Assembly (NCBI GenBank): GCA_002973635.1
Contig: CP027224.1
Coordinates: 1,126,501 to 1,190,500 of the forward strand
From: Lysinibacillus sp. B2A1
GTDB taxonomy: Bacteria; Bacillota; Bacilli; Bacillales_A; Planococcaceae
Direction: 5' to 3'
Length of the DNA: 64,000 bases
The notes under the pieces were generated by a model that saw only the letters and a list, made by a program, of their open reading frames with translations, was not told the DNA's origin and did no database searches. The position numbers and the translations under genes are program-made. Positions 8,301 through 16,736 of this stretch are shown here, piece after piece (the first letter of the stretch is position 1; every line of letters begins with the position of its first letter).

Positions 8301-10889
8301 TTGAATTTGTAATAATCCAACGGCATTAGGTAGGTAAGAGTCTGTTACGACTGAGCCATTGACTGTCCAAGTAATAGTTGAATCTATGTAGTTACCATTT
8401 TGATCAAGTAACTGACCTTTTAATTCAAGTGGTACATTTTTTTTAGCCTTGTCAGGAAATTCTAATTTTATTGTTGTAGGTTTTGCTGTTTCTTTTTTCT
8501 TTAAATTCTTGTATGCATTATGGTCAGTTAATAAAAAGCTAATAGCATTTAATCCGATTCCAGTAGACTCTGATTGTAAACCAGATAAATTAGGAATCAT
8601 CCCATTTGTAATAAAGGCATTATTATACTGATTTTGTAAAATCATTGTGGCTAGCTCAAATGCATCGAAATTCCCAAAAACAGTTTGTTGCTTTAAGCTT
8701 AAATAATTTAGTACAGCTACAGCATTTTGTTCAGACTGGGAATTAAACTTTCCATTACTAAAGTTGGCTTGAAAGAAAGCTAATAGTTTATTTTCAGCTT
8801 CTAGAAATACTTCAGCATTTTCTGTGACCATCTGTTCACTGTTAAGAAGGGTTATTGCATATAATAACTTTCCAGTCCTTTGTATATCTGGTGAGCCTAA
8901 ATTTTCAAGATACATAAGGTTATCTTTTTCAACGCTTTCAGCTAGTAATGCGTGAGTTACCTTGTCATTAGGAATTTCACCTAGTACGTATTGCGCCATA
9001 ACAATATTTACAGCGTCAATTGCAGAAAGTTTATGTGTAGCATCAATTTGGTGGTGCAGGGTTTCTACATAATTTACGCCGTTATACGTATAAGGATTTA
9101 AACCAGCTGCTGTTAATGTCAAAATATTTCTAGCCGCATTGGATGGACTTACTACAGAATAAATATTTAGCATTGTTGAAAGCTTTTCCTGATTATAGCC
9201 AAATGTTTTAAGAGCAGTTGTATCTTCAAAGGAGCTCATTTTATCTTGACGTGTTAGGTGACCAATAGCTTTCTCTATTTTTGGTAATAACTCAGTTAAT
9301 TGCACATGTTCTGTGACAGTAAATGAAAGTACTTTACGTACATGCTCATAACCTTCCACGGTAACAGTTATTACAGCTTGTCCTGCTTGAAGTGCAATGA
9401 GTTCATTTTTTTCATTCACTGCTAATACAGCTGGATTGGAAGACTGTAATTGTACAGTTGCTGTTCGAGGTGAATGGTACTGATCTTTAATGACAAATAT
9501 AGGTTTAATCGTCGTTCCTTTTAGTAGATAAGGTTGTGTAATATTGGTTACTTCTATTTTTTTTGGTGAAAAGTCAAAATTGAGATTGGTAAATTGTTGT
9601 TTGGCATCACTAATCATCGATTTTCCATTAACTAATGAAACTAAACCAATTAAGCTCCAGTGTGAATTGGCCGCAGTCTCATTACTTTGTCCAATCAATT
9701 CATTTGCTTTTAATCGGTTATAAAAAACATAATTCTCATTTGTATGAATAAGTTTGCTATATGCTTCTTGGGCTGAAACATATTGTTGGTCATTAATTTT
9801 AATGTACCATTTCTCATCCAATGGATCTTCACCAAGAGCATATAAATTATCAACATATAAACCTAGTCCTTGTGTAAAATATACACCACTTTCTTTATAA
9901 TGCATTAAGAGCTCTTCTCGCATAGTTTGAGCTTCTGCAAGGTCATAATGAGCCAAGACGCTCACAGTTAACCCAAGTAGAACACCATTTGTTTGACTTT
10001 TAATGTCTGGTAGGAGTGATTTTAAATGATTAAAGGCTGTTTCACGGTTATATTCGGCTCCAATGAATTCCACAGCAAAAAGAGCTTTTACAAAAGTATC
10101 TGCCTTTCGATCATTATTATAGGAACTAGGCTCTGAAAAGGAAAAGTAGCCTTCACCTGTTTGCGCATTACTTAATTTGCTAGCAAAATTCTTCCCATCA
10201 TAGGCAAAAGGATTGGATTGTGAAGCTGCCAAAAGCATTACAGCATTAGTATAATTGCTAACTGTCTCTCCTAGTATATTTGGCTGTGCCTTCTTTTTTA
10301 ATTCATTTCTATCAACGTAACCACTTTGCCATAATGATAAAATTCTTTCGTAGTTTAATGAGGCCTGTGGTTCTGCAAGGTTCCATAAAAAATCACTCTT
10401 TATCTGCAATTGTTGTGTTAAGACAGTGCTTAAAGAAGGTGTTTCTACTATTATTGAAATACTACTAATTATGTCCCCAACAGCTGCTTGAATTTCTGTA
10501 GTCCCTTCATTAATTGCAGTTACTACACCATTCTCTGTTACTGTTACAATGGATTCATTTTTAGAAGTCCATTCAATTGTTGCCGAGTCGTTTGTTGTGT
10601 TGTGGGGTAGTATGGTTGCTGCAAGCTGATGTGTTTGGTTCTTTGTTAGTGTAAGCGGTCCTTGTTCGCTTAGCACTAATGAAGTAGCTACTTCTGGCTC
10701 ATTAGCTGTGGCATCTTCTAATGCTTGAATAGGTTCCTCGTCTGCTGTTATCAGTCCAGTTAGTACATCAATATTTTCATTTTCATACACTGTTTGCGTT
10801 TCTGCGTGGACTGATATAGATGGTGATATGCACGAAAATGTTAACATCACAATCAACATAATTTGCAGCCACTTTTTAAAAATCCTCAT
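5367..10889 (-). CDS. Giant SLH-anchored surface protein with transcobalamin-like (helical toroid + DUF4430) domains
   Basis: 1840-aa exported protein. Residues 1-29 are a signal peptide (KK, hydrophobic core, VHA-E cleavage). About 70-150 is a bacterial Ig-like (Big_2) domain. Three alpha/alpha-toroid regions of the prenyltransferase/transcobalamin type lie near 180-410, 560-810 and 985-1265, with repeats such as QNTDGGFNYGG, VGENPFDAKW and SNPFAYDGK. Ig-like modules lie between them. About 1350-1463 is a DUF4430 domain (transcobalamin C-terminal-like; GNGSGWMYRVNG, LQDGDTLEWIY). About 1673-1840 holds three SLH repeats for binding secondary cell-wall polymer. A cobalamin riboswitch precedes the gene, so vitamin B12 capture at the cell surface is the best inference. 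Start ATG has AAAGGAGG upstream. Monocistronic. Confidence 0.9.
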   Translation of the reverse strand: MRIFKKWLQIMLIVMLTFSCISPSISVHAETQTVYENENIDVLTGLITADEEPIQALEDATANEPEVATSLVLSEQGPLTLTKNQTHQLAATILPHNTTNDSATIEWTSKNESIVTVTENGVVTAINEGTTEIQAAVGDIISSISIIVETPSLSTVLTQQLQIKSDFLWNLAEPQASLNYERILSLWQSGYVDRNELKKKAQPNILGETVSNYTNAVMLLAASQSNPFAYDGKNFASKLSNAQTGEGYFSFSEPSSYNNDRKADTFVKALFAVEFIGAEYNRETAFNHLKSLLPDIKSQTNGVLLGLTVSVLAHYDLAEAQTMREELLMHYKESGVYFTQGLGLYVDNLYALGEDPLDEKWYIKINDQQYVSAQEAYSKLIHTNENYVFYNRLKANELIGQSNETAANSHWSLIGLVSLVNGKSMISDAKQQFTNLNFDFSPKKIEVTNITQPYLLKGTTIKPIFVIKDQYHSPRTATVQLQSSNPAVLAVNEKNELIALQAGQAVITVTVEGYEHVRKVLSFTVTEHVQLTELLPKIEKAIGHLTRQDKMSSFEDTTALKTFGYNQEKLSTMLNIYSVVSPSNAARNILTLTAAGLNPYTYNGVNYVETLHHQIDATHKLSAIDAVNIVMAQYVLGEIPNDKVTHALLAESVEKDNLMYLENLGSPDIQRTGKLLYAITLLNSEQMVTENAEVFLEAENKLLAFFQANFSNGKFNSQSEQNAVAVLNYLSLKQQTVFGNFDAFELATMILQNQYNNAFITNGMIPNLSGLQSESTGIGLNAISFLLTDHNAYKNLKKKETAKPTTIKLEFPDKAKKNVPLELKGQLLDQNGNYIDSTITWTVNGSVVTDSYLPNAVGLLQIQAEAQGIIAEKTIEIIDYQKIYSVTINAPKEAVTDIDLPLTAIVKDSEDVEVTDVKISWKVEGSEALVNGAAVRFLKPGKYVITAEAEGVKARAIEIDVALNTDSIQTQVAQAVEHMKQYLKNKGQYDYISALAYNKVVNDPTFSQKQMRTIGHLREYGNHDQKYALYYAKNILQAVAASENPKHFTTYKGPVVDLVTPLVTSQDTDGHFTMFTNFDKSSVATQAWSIIALDLINEPYNIELAVQDLLNGLNGALSEGSYKEQELRALALIALSKHRDIEGVNQQISSILNYLKVQQNTDGGFNYGGYTNNPFAIGTVIQGLIAVGENPFDAKWKKNGRTMVEALLSQQIKNGGFKFGDEFEAETEFDELKSTEAAFGALADLYTKSSMFNESIKMIGQLPEVNNSVKPFIEITNLELQQSQPLLSVSVTAYDNIDGELTPTVTINNTPVYSVDNNYKAVVKQGVNTLRITTENSLGNETVEVIPVLFQNIIAQSVPQATVTVIGLNGAQMYTNKAIIEENDTAYSVLVKAIGKHNIVARSSKNGVYISSINNLKEFDHGNGSGWMYRVNGIFPNVFAGDVNLQDGDTLEWIYTADLGKDIGSTMPTTPIIGDNSTVPNESTKPEDIDKQPVVDSNKENIQPVAPIENNNQDIIVVDHENLQTTINIEDAQKILEENKSTVLTIKNSIGTTVELPKSLFTSSEMNDKFNISVDENNRDNEHVIHVKMEINTNDGSIKNVITGKEYIKITIPLKEVQEHTVVVQRINGELIAVPHIIKDGQLTIYTKTSGEFIITTQQITFKDISLLEYKEDIEFLASRHVIKGVNREEYAPFRPITRAQFGVMIARALGLQASDSQTSFKDTNGKWYEHEIQALLEAGITTGKTVNTFDPEGYVTRQQAAAFMGRILEYLQYDAPTGKAHHFKDAHQISPEFEAYINMLSSLNIMTGKKDGTFDATGLLTRAQMAKILKRTLTTGGIM

Positions 10890-10943
10890 TTAAAAACCTC
10901 CTTTTTTCTATTAGGTGAATTGTGTTGCCATTAACTCCTACAG

Positions 10944-10987
10944 CAAAAAACCGATATCTCTTTTTTAAAATAAAAGAAACATCGGTA
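10944..10987 (-). terminator. Riboswitch expression-platform terminator
   Basis: On the minus strand, ACCGATGTTTCTTTT and AAAAGAGATATCGGT form a stem followed by TTTTTTGC, between the cobalamin aptamer and the start codon at 10889. This is the expected OFF structure of a transcription-terminating riboswitch. Confidence 0.85.
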
Positions 10988-11073
10988 AACAATAAGAAAA
11001 AACATATGAAAATATCATATCTATCCGTTTATTTGCCGTAAGTTCTCTTTAATTCCGAAGAGAGTTAATACGA

Positions 11074-11250
11074 TGAAATAAAGGCAGGTCTCCTGGCTTG
11101 TGCACCTTTTCAGAACCTTCCCATTTACTAGAAGCATTTTTCTTCATTCAACAGTGGTATACTCTGACGGTTTTTGCACTTACAGTTGCGGAAACAGCTT
11201 CGGCTTTTACCGAATTCCCTTTTAAACTTAAGTTTTAAGTACCTTTATTT
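11074..11250 (-). promoter_or_regulatory. Cobalamin (B12) riboswitch
   Basis: Read on the minus strand, the conserved aptamer elements occur in order: GGTAC, then GGGAATTCGGT, CCGCAACTGTAA, a CCACTG B12-box-like element, and the hallmark 3' segment AAGCCAGGAGACCTGCC near 11098-11082. A sigma-A-like -10 (TATACT, 11281-11276) sits just upstream, and a terminator stem lies between the aptamer and the gene. High cobalamin should reduce expression of the SLH/DUF4430 protein. Confidence 0.93.
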
Positions 11251-11502
11251 TGCAAAACTTATTCACTTAAAGTGTAGTATAACATATTTGTGATTTAAAT
11301 TTTAAAAATATTTTGATATTAAAATAAAAATATAATTGGTTACATTAAATTAAGTTAAATATTCCTATATATTCATTGTTTATTAAAAAATGGTAGAAAA
11401 TATATAATGATTCATCTTGTAATCGCTAATTTATAGGGATTCATAATTTGATTAGTAGTGTTTTGAGACATTTATTGACATTGAATAGAGGTCTATCCAA
11501 AA

Positions 11503-11539
11503 GAAAAACCGTATGATGACAAGGCATCATACGGTTTTT
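11503..11539. repeat. 37-bp hairpin repeat, copy 1
   Basis: Hairpin with 14-bp arms (ACCGTATGATG type) flanked by A5 and T5 runs, identical over 37 bp and in the same orientation to 12282-12318. It resembles a bidirectional terminator but has no gene close by. Confidence 0.85.
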
Positions 11540-11615
11540 CATGTTGTTGAAATACTATTATGTCCATGAAATCAAGGTGACAAATTAAAAAGTATAGCCC
11601 TTTTTCAAAACGAGG

Positions 11616-11809
11616 GGTTGATCACCGTTCCGACTGAGTGCTTTCCTGGGGGCGTCCGATGAGCCGCTTGGGGCAACAGGAGGTTGGTCACGAAGGCGTT
11701 ATCACAGGACGTGATGCTTTTAGCCTTCGTTCCCTAATATGCTCGCTCCAGGGTCTCATCTGTGACGCTGAATCCCCGAGGAGTCACTCAGTCTACACTC
11801 CAATCAACC
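11616..11809 (-). repeat. Structured interspersed repeat, copy 1 (reverse orientation)
   Basis: GC-rich 194-bp element bounded by GGTTGAT and ATCAACC. Its outer stem is GACTGAGTG / CACTCAGTC and an inner stem is GATGAG / CTCATC. Read on the minus strand it aligns with the element at 12094-12224 but has an extra central insert with its own hairpin. Short open frames here have no ribosome-binding site or recognisable product and are not called. Confidence 0.7.
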
Positions 11810-12093
11810 TTTGTTCATAGTATTTTCTTCTGGCAATTCACACAAATATATTGTGATAAATTTGAAGTCTTAAGCCATCACTATATTGTGCAAAAATGGA
11901 GCTTTGATAACATTTTTCTATGCGAAAACAGAGGAGTACTTTATGTAAAGTTACAAAGTAGTTTGTTTTACGCATAAAATGTAGGTTAACAGCTGTAGAA
12001 TTGTACCAATATTCTATCCATTTAATGATGGTGAGTAACATGCTCTTACTTTTCTTTTGAGGGAAGAAAATATTTAAAGTTCTACACTATTGC

Positions 12094-12224
12094 AGATTGG
12101 AGTGCAAGGCTACTCGACTCCCGTGGGATAGCGAGACAGACGAGACCCTGCACGGAGCGTCAGCGCAGGAAGCGGCTCGTCGCTCGCCCACAGGAAAGCG
12201 AGTAGCCTGGAACGGAAATCACCT
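12094..12224 (+). repeat. Structured interspersed repeat, copy 2
   Basis: 131-bp GC-rich element with outer stem GGCTACTCG / CGAGTAGCC and inner stem GACGAG / CTCGTC, ending in CTGGAACGGAAATCACC. It is the same family as 11616-11809 and the shorter 56196-56252. No coding potential seen. From general memory, similar GC-rich elements occur between genes in many Bacillaceae. Confidence 0.75.
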
Positions 12225-12281
12225 TCATTTTGACTAAATATTCACAAAGAGTCCCTTGACTATTTAATTTTTCAACACTAT

Positions 12282-12318
12282 GAAAAACCGTATGATGACA
12301 AGGCATCATACGGTTTTT
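12282..12318. repeat. 37-bp hairpin repeat, copy 2 (terminator of speA)
   Basis: Identical to 11503-11539. It lies about 40 bp beyond the stop of the minus-strand decarboxylase gene, with a T run on both strands, so it probably terminates that gene. Confidence 0.85.
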
Positions 12319-12356
12319 ACATTAGAATACTAATTGTTTGTGAAAGATATTATTTT

Positions 12357-13826
12357 TTAAATAATTGGCTTGCGTTCTTTAATAACACGAATTGTTTTCA
12401 ATGTTGAATCTTCAGGTCCTTGTACTGGTAAACCTGCTTCAATATTCATTTGAATATAACGAATATTTTCTTGCGTAATTATTTCCCCGGGAATAAAAAT
12501 TGGAATTCCAGGAGGGTATACCATAATAAATTCTGCACAAATACAGTTATCTGCCTCTGCCAATGGAACAACCTCAGTATCTGCATAAAATGCATCACGT
12601 GGTGACATAGCAAGAGCTGGAATTTCTGGAACATTAACCACTGCTTCAGTGATTGCAGCTTCTGAATCAAATGCTTTGGACATACGATTAAGTGCGTTAA
12701 TAAGAAGATTTATCTCCTTTTTCGTATCTCCCAAAGTTACTAAACATAGAATATTGTAAAGATCAGAAAGTTCTACCTCTATATTCGCATTATAACGTAA
12801 CCATTCCTCAGCTCGATGCCCAGAAATACCCAAATCTTTTACACTAATTAGAAGCTTTAAAGGATCCATATCATAGGTTGCAGATGAATGCAATTTTTCC
12901 TTTCCAGCACATTTTAAATGCGGGATCTGATTAATACGTTTACGAGCATCCTTTGCCAAGCGAAGAGCATCATCGATTAAATCAACGCCATGAATTGCTA
13001 GCTGACGTCGAGCTGTATCAAGCGATGCCAGCAATGGATAAGATGTCGATGTTGTTGTCAGCATTGAAAAGACAGCTTGTACACGTTTTGCTGATACAAG
13101 TCCTTCACGTACGTTTAAGATCGATGTTTGTGTCATGGAGCCACCTAGCTTATGTACGCTCGTAGCAGCCATATCGGCTCCTGCCTCCATCGCTGAATAT
13201 GGAAGCTCATCATGAAATTTAATGTGTACGCCATGGGCTTCATCAACAACTACTGGAATATTTTGACCATGCGCAATTTCGACAATACGTTTTAAATCAG
13301 CTGTAAAGCCATAATAAGTTGGGTTAATAACAAGAACTGCTTTTGTGTCTGGATAAGCCTTTAAAGCCTTTTCGACAGCTTCAGGTGATATTCCGTGCGA
13401 AATACCATATTCACTGTCCACTTCAGGATGAATAAAAATCGGAATTGCACCAGCGAAAACAATCGCTGACATAATTGATTTATGAACATTCCGTGGCACT
13501 AGAATCTTATCACCTGGACCGACGACGGTCAGAATCATCGTCATGATGGCGCCACTAGTACCTTGAACGGAAAAGAATGTATGATCAGCACCAAAGGCCT
13601 CGGCAGCAAGTGCTTGCGCTTCTTTAATGGCGCCTTTTGGTGAATGTAAATCGTCTAGTGGAGCAATATTAATTAAATCAATTGATAAAACGTTGTCGCC
13701 GACGAATTCTCGGAAGGCTGGATCCATACCTTGACCTTTCTTATGGCCTGGAATATGGAACTGAATCGGATGTCTGTTCCGATGTTTAAGTAATACGTCG
13801 AACAAAGGAGTCTCTAATTGTGACAA
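12357..13826 (-). CDS. speA: Arginine decarboxylase (PLP-dependent, Orn/Lys/Arg family)
   Basis: Fold-type I PLP decarboxylase that makes agmatine from arginine, the first step of bacillar polyamine synthesis. The PLP-lysine motif SVHKLGGS, the aspartate motif VDEAHG, the N-terminal FHIPGHKKG and the C-terminal PPGIPIFIPGE are all present. The protein resembles B. subtilis SpeA closely and lies at the same place after pdhD. I choose the TTG at 13826 (MSQLETPLF): GAGGTGG sits 8 bp before it, and B. subtilis SpeA begins similarly. The in-frame GTG at 13838 lies within that Shine-Dalgarno sequence. Confidence 0.93.
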   Translation of the reverse strand: MSQLETPLFDVLLKHRNRHPIQFHIPGHKKGQGMDPAFREFVGDNVLSIDLINIAPLDDLHSPKGAIKEAQALAAEAFGADHTFFSVQGTSGAIMTMILTVVGPGDKILVPRNVHKSIMSAIVFAGAIPIFIHPEVDSEYGISHGISPEAVEKALKAYPDTKAVLVINPTYYGFTADLKRIVEIAHGQNIPVVVDEAHGVHIKFHDELPYSAMEAGADMAATSVHKLGGSMTQTSILNVREGLVSAKRVQAVFSMLTTTSTSYPLLASLDTARRQLAIHGVDLIDDALRLAKDARKRINQIPHLKCAGKEKLHSSATYDMDPLKLLISVKDLGISGHRAEEWLRYNANIEVELSDLYNILCLVTLGDTKKEINLLINALNRMSKAFDSEAAITEAVVNVPEIPALAMSPRDAFYADTEVVPLAEADNCICAEFIMVYPPGIPIFIPGEIITQENIRYIQMNIEAGLPVQGPEDSTLKTIRVIKERKPII

Positions 13827-13971
13827 CGCAGGTACCACCTCACTTTATAATATCTAAGAAAACAAATGAATTATAGCACCTTACGACATGAAAGAATAGA
13901 CTTTAATTAAAAAAATAAAAGGGTTTTTTGATCATTTCGAGAAGTTAGTAACGTACGAAAGGGGAGGTACT

Positions 13972-14931
13972 ATGAATTGGAATACACGTGTGACAGAACT
14001 TTTAAATGTGAAATACCCAATTATTCAAGGGGGTTTAGCCTATTTAGCATATGCTGATTTGGCAGCTGCAGTGTCGAATGCTGGAGGACTCGGGCAAATA
14101 ACGGCTATGAGTTTACGTGATCCTGACTTATTGCGCGCAGAAATTCAGAAAGTACGAACATTAACAGATAAACCGTTTGGTGTAAACTTTGCCATTGGCA
14201 TGTATGGCACTGGCTATGAGGATATGGTACGTGTGGCAGTGGAAGAAAAAGTACCTGTAGTAACAATGACTGGAGGGAATCCTGCACCTATTTTTGATAT
14301 TTTGGCAGGAACCGACATTAAAAAGTTAGTGCTTGTAGCCGCACGTAGACAAGCTCAAAAAGCAGAACAACTTGGAGCAGATGCTGTGATGGTTGTTGGA
14401 CAAGAGGGAGGTGGTCATCTTGGACGTGATGATGTCGGCACAATGGTGCTTGTTCCGCAAGTTGTTGACAGTGTAAATATACCGGTGATTGCTTCTGGTG
14501 GTATAGGTGATGGTCGAGGTTGGATGGCAGCGCAGGCACTTGGAGCGGAGGGTATTGAAATGGGTACACGCTTTATTGCGACTAAAGAGTGCATAGATGC
14601 ATCAGAAGCTTATAAAGAGGCGTTACTGGCAAGCAGTGAGGCTGATACAACAATTATTAAACGTTCTATTGGTGCACCAGCTCGAGCATTACGCAATGAT
14701 TTTACAGCGAAAATTTTAGAAATCGAGGAGAAAACACCGACATATGAAGCTTTAAAAGATTTCATTAGTGGCGCTGCCAATAAACGTTTTATTTATGATG
14801 GTGTGGAAGATCAAGGGTTTGGCTGGGCTGGTCAAGTAACAGGAATGATTCATGATATTCCAACAGTTGAGGAGCTTATCAATCGTATGGTTGCAGAAGC
14901 TGAAAGTATCCGAGTAAAATGGGGACAATAA
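13972..14931 (+). CDS. Nitronate monooxygenase / FMN-dependent 2-nitropropane dioxygenase family
   Basis: 319-aa TIM-barrel flavoprotein with the N-terminal motif YPIIQGGLAYLA, GGLGQI, the HLGRDD segment and the phosphate-binding IASGGIGDGRG. The family includes nitronate monooxygenases and FabK-type enoyl-ACP reductases, and sequence alone does not settle which. The best relative I recognise is B. subtilis YrpB. Strong GGGGAGG site before the ATG. It is divergent from speA and 20 bp upstream of the UPF0223 gene, so possibly an operon. Confidence 0.85.
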   Translation: MNWNTRVTELLNVKYPIIQGGLAYLAYADLAAAVSNAGGLGQITAMSLRDPDLLRAEIQKVRTLTDKPFGVNFAIGMYGTGYEDMVRVAVEEKVPVVTMTGGNPAPIFDILAGTDIKKLVLVAARRQAQKAEQLGADAVMVVGQEGGGHLGRDDVGTMVLVPQVVDSVNIPVIASGGIGDGRGWMAAQALGAEGIEMGTRFIATKECIDASEAYKEALLASSEADTTIIKRSIGAPARALRNDFTAKILEIEEKTPTYEALKDFISGAANKRFIYDGVEDQGFGWAGQVTGMIHDIPTVEELINRMVAEAESIRVKWGQ

Positions 14932-14951
14932 CGTAAAGGTGGTTATGTCTA

Positions 14952-15239
14952 ATGGAATATTCCTATCCGTTTTCAACAGATTGGTCTACAGAAGAAATTG
15001 TTGATGTTGTTCAATTCTTCGAAGGAATTGAGCAAGCTTATGAGAAGGGCATTAAACGTGAGAGTATGCTGGCAAAGTATCGTCGTTTTAAACAAATTGT
15101 CCCTTCACAAGCAGAAGAAAAATCTATTTTTCGTGAGTTTGAAGAAGCCAGTGGCTATGTAAGTTATCCTGTCGTTAAACTAACAAAAGAAGCTATGGAT
15201 GGTACTTTGATTAAAGTCGTTCCTAAACAACGTCATTAA
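14952..15239 (+). CDS. yktA: UPF0223 family protein (YktA-like)
   Basis: 95-aa acidic cytoplasmic protein matching the UPF0223/YktA pattern ([14 protein letters not shown] at the start, [14 protein letters not shown] in the middle). Function unknown. In B. subtilis yktA also lies between speA and yktB, so the assignment is supported by both sequence and position. Followed by a strong terminator. Confidence 0.9.
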   Translation: MEYSYPFSTDWSTEEIVDVVQFFEGIEQAYEKGIKRESMLAKYRRFKQIVPSQAEEKSIFREFEEASGYVSYPVVKLTKEAMDGTLIKVVPKQRH

Positions 15240-15240
15240 A

Positions 15241-15280
15241 AAAGTGGATGTGAGTTATTCTCACGTCCACTTTTTTTATT
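15241..15280 (+). terminator. Rho-independent terminator after yktA
   Basis: Stem AAGTGGATGTGAG / CTCACGTCCACTT (one G-T wobble) followed by a T7 run. The 15281-15534 stretch beyond it is AT-rich and holds nothing I can identify. Confidence 0.9.
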
Positions 15281-15534
15281 TTAGAGCTTTCCACTATATG
15301 TGTGTTAAAAAAGAGCGTTTTGCATACACTACATCAATATCATTTTTATTGAATAATGTAAAATATTACAATTCGGATTGATTTATCTGCAAAAAAATTT
15401 CAATAAAATAGGAATAAAATTAGAAATTTTCCACAATATATAAATGTAAACAGGCAATATATAAATCGACATTTAACATAGTTACATCATCTGCATTATT
15501 ATGTCACATGGATAAAAATATCATGCATCAAACA

Positions 15535-16161
15535 TTATTTTCCAATAATGACGTTATAAATTGGAAGCAAATAACTGAAAGTTTCTTCTGTTATTTGATG
15601 GAGTTGACTAGCGGACAGCTTACTTGCCTGCTCTCTTGGAATATGCCGGCCTACTAAAAATTCGCCTTTTTTAACATCACGTAAACGAAGGAGTAAATCA
15701 TCTACCTTGTCCTCCTTTGCCACTTGCATTGGAGTAGCTGCTGGAGACATATGATCTCCAGACACAATAAAGTCTTCAGGAAGTTGTTCTAGTAATGATT
15801 TATTAGCCATTAAACGCTGAGCCATCACATTTTTTTCAGGAGCTTCGTAAATAATAGCTAGGACGATGAATAAATGTGTGCTCCAAAGACCAATCTGAAA
15901 GTGAGGTAAGGATTTATAACCTCTTTTGTACGGAGCAAAGGCAACCCAGCTATCATTTGGAGGATTCACAGTTCTTCGTGCGTGTTTTGCAACATGAGGA
16001 TAAAATTCTTCTCCAAGATGACTGGAAAAGAAAGCAGAAAAATCTTCTCCTAGCAGTTGAAATTTTGGTCGTACAGAAGTATTTAATGCATCCATTCTCT
16101 GCTCTAAACCGTCTATATGAAAAACATTAAAGTCTTTATTCGTCCACTTTATTTTTGGCAA
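15535..16161 (-). CDS. yktB: UPF0637 / DUF1054 family protein (YktB-like)
   Basis: 208-aa protein with the DUF1054 hallmarks HVAKHARRTVNPP, DSWVAFAPYKRGYK and PHFQIGLW. It is very similar in order and length to B. subtilis YktB (about 212 aa). Function unknown. It starts at a TTG; AAAGGGG lies 9 bp upstream, and no ATG fits. In B. subtilis it likewise neighbours yktA. Confidence 0.92.
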   Translation of the reverse strand: MPKIKWTNKDFNVFHIDGLEQRMDALNTSVRPKFQLLGEDFSAFFSSHLGEEFYPHVAKHARRTVNPPNDSWVAFAPYKRGYKSLPHFQIGLWSTHLFIVLAIIYEAPEKNVMAQRLMANKSLLEQLPEDFIVSGDHMSPAATPMQVAKEDKVDDLLLRLRDVKKGEFLVGRHIPREQASKLSASQLHQITEETFSYLLPIYNVIIGK

Positions 16162-16287
16162 TGATAGTAGCCCCTTTCGATTTATAAGGTTTATTTTATT
16201 AGAAAAATGGGAAAAAATCTTATAACAAGAACTTTCTCAGATATCCAAAATGTTCTTGTGAAAAATTAAAAAAAGGAAGTGATTTTT

Positions 16288-16485
16288 ATGAAACCAATCG
16301 TAAAAATTATACGTAAAGTTGACATTGAAAAGCAATATGAACACATTTTACAGTTGGAATTAGATTATGAATTAGCTTCTCTCTTCGACGCTATGAATGA
16401 AAAAAATGAAGTAGAAATTGAAAAAAGTAAAAAACGTCTGACTGAAATTCAGATGGAACTTGAAAGTTTGCACGCCTATGCGTAA
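16288..16485 (+). CDS. Small conserved protein, YkzI-like
   Basis: 65-aa charged, helical (likely coiled-coil) protein. The ATG at 16288 is chosen because AAGGAAGTG sits upstream; a GTG 9 bp earlier lies within that site. Size and position between yktB and yktC match B. subtilis ykzI, which is also uncharacterised. No catalytic motifs. Confidence 0.75.
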   Translation: MKPIVKIIRKVDIEKQYEHILQLELDYELASLFDAMNEKNEVEIEKSKKRLTEIQMELESLHAYA

Positions 16486-16505
16486 TAAAAATTTCATACC
16501 AATTT

Positions 16506-16547
16506 GAAAATCACTTGCTGAATATTCCGACAGCAGGTGATTTTTAT
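16506..16547 (+). terminator. Terminator after the YkzI-like gene
   Basis: Stem AAAATCACTTGCTG / CAGCAGGTGATTTTT with one wobble and a T-rich tail. The following 16550-16736 is AT-rich with no clear feature beyond the ribosome-binding site of the next gene. Confidence 0.85.
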
Positions 16548-16736
16548 TGTTATAAAGGGTAAAATAGACTTTATATCATAATGAAATGTTTTACGTTTTT
16601 AGTAGTACAATGTGCAGTATACACCATGCTAACATCGAGAGAAAAAGAAATCAGCATATTCTTAAATGGTGAGAACATGAAAATATGTAAAGTTAGACCA
16701 AAAGCATAGGCTTTTTTAATCGAAGGGTGGGTTTTT

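Noticed and set aside
11638..12041. Three short open frames in the region 11.6-12.0 kb
   Set aside because: They fall within or beside the structured repeats, have no ribosome-binding sites and encode no recognisable protein.
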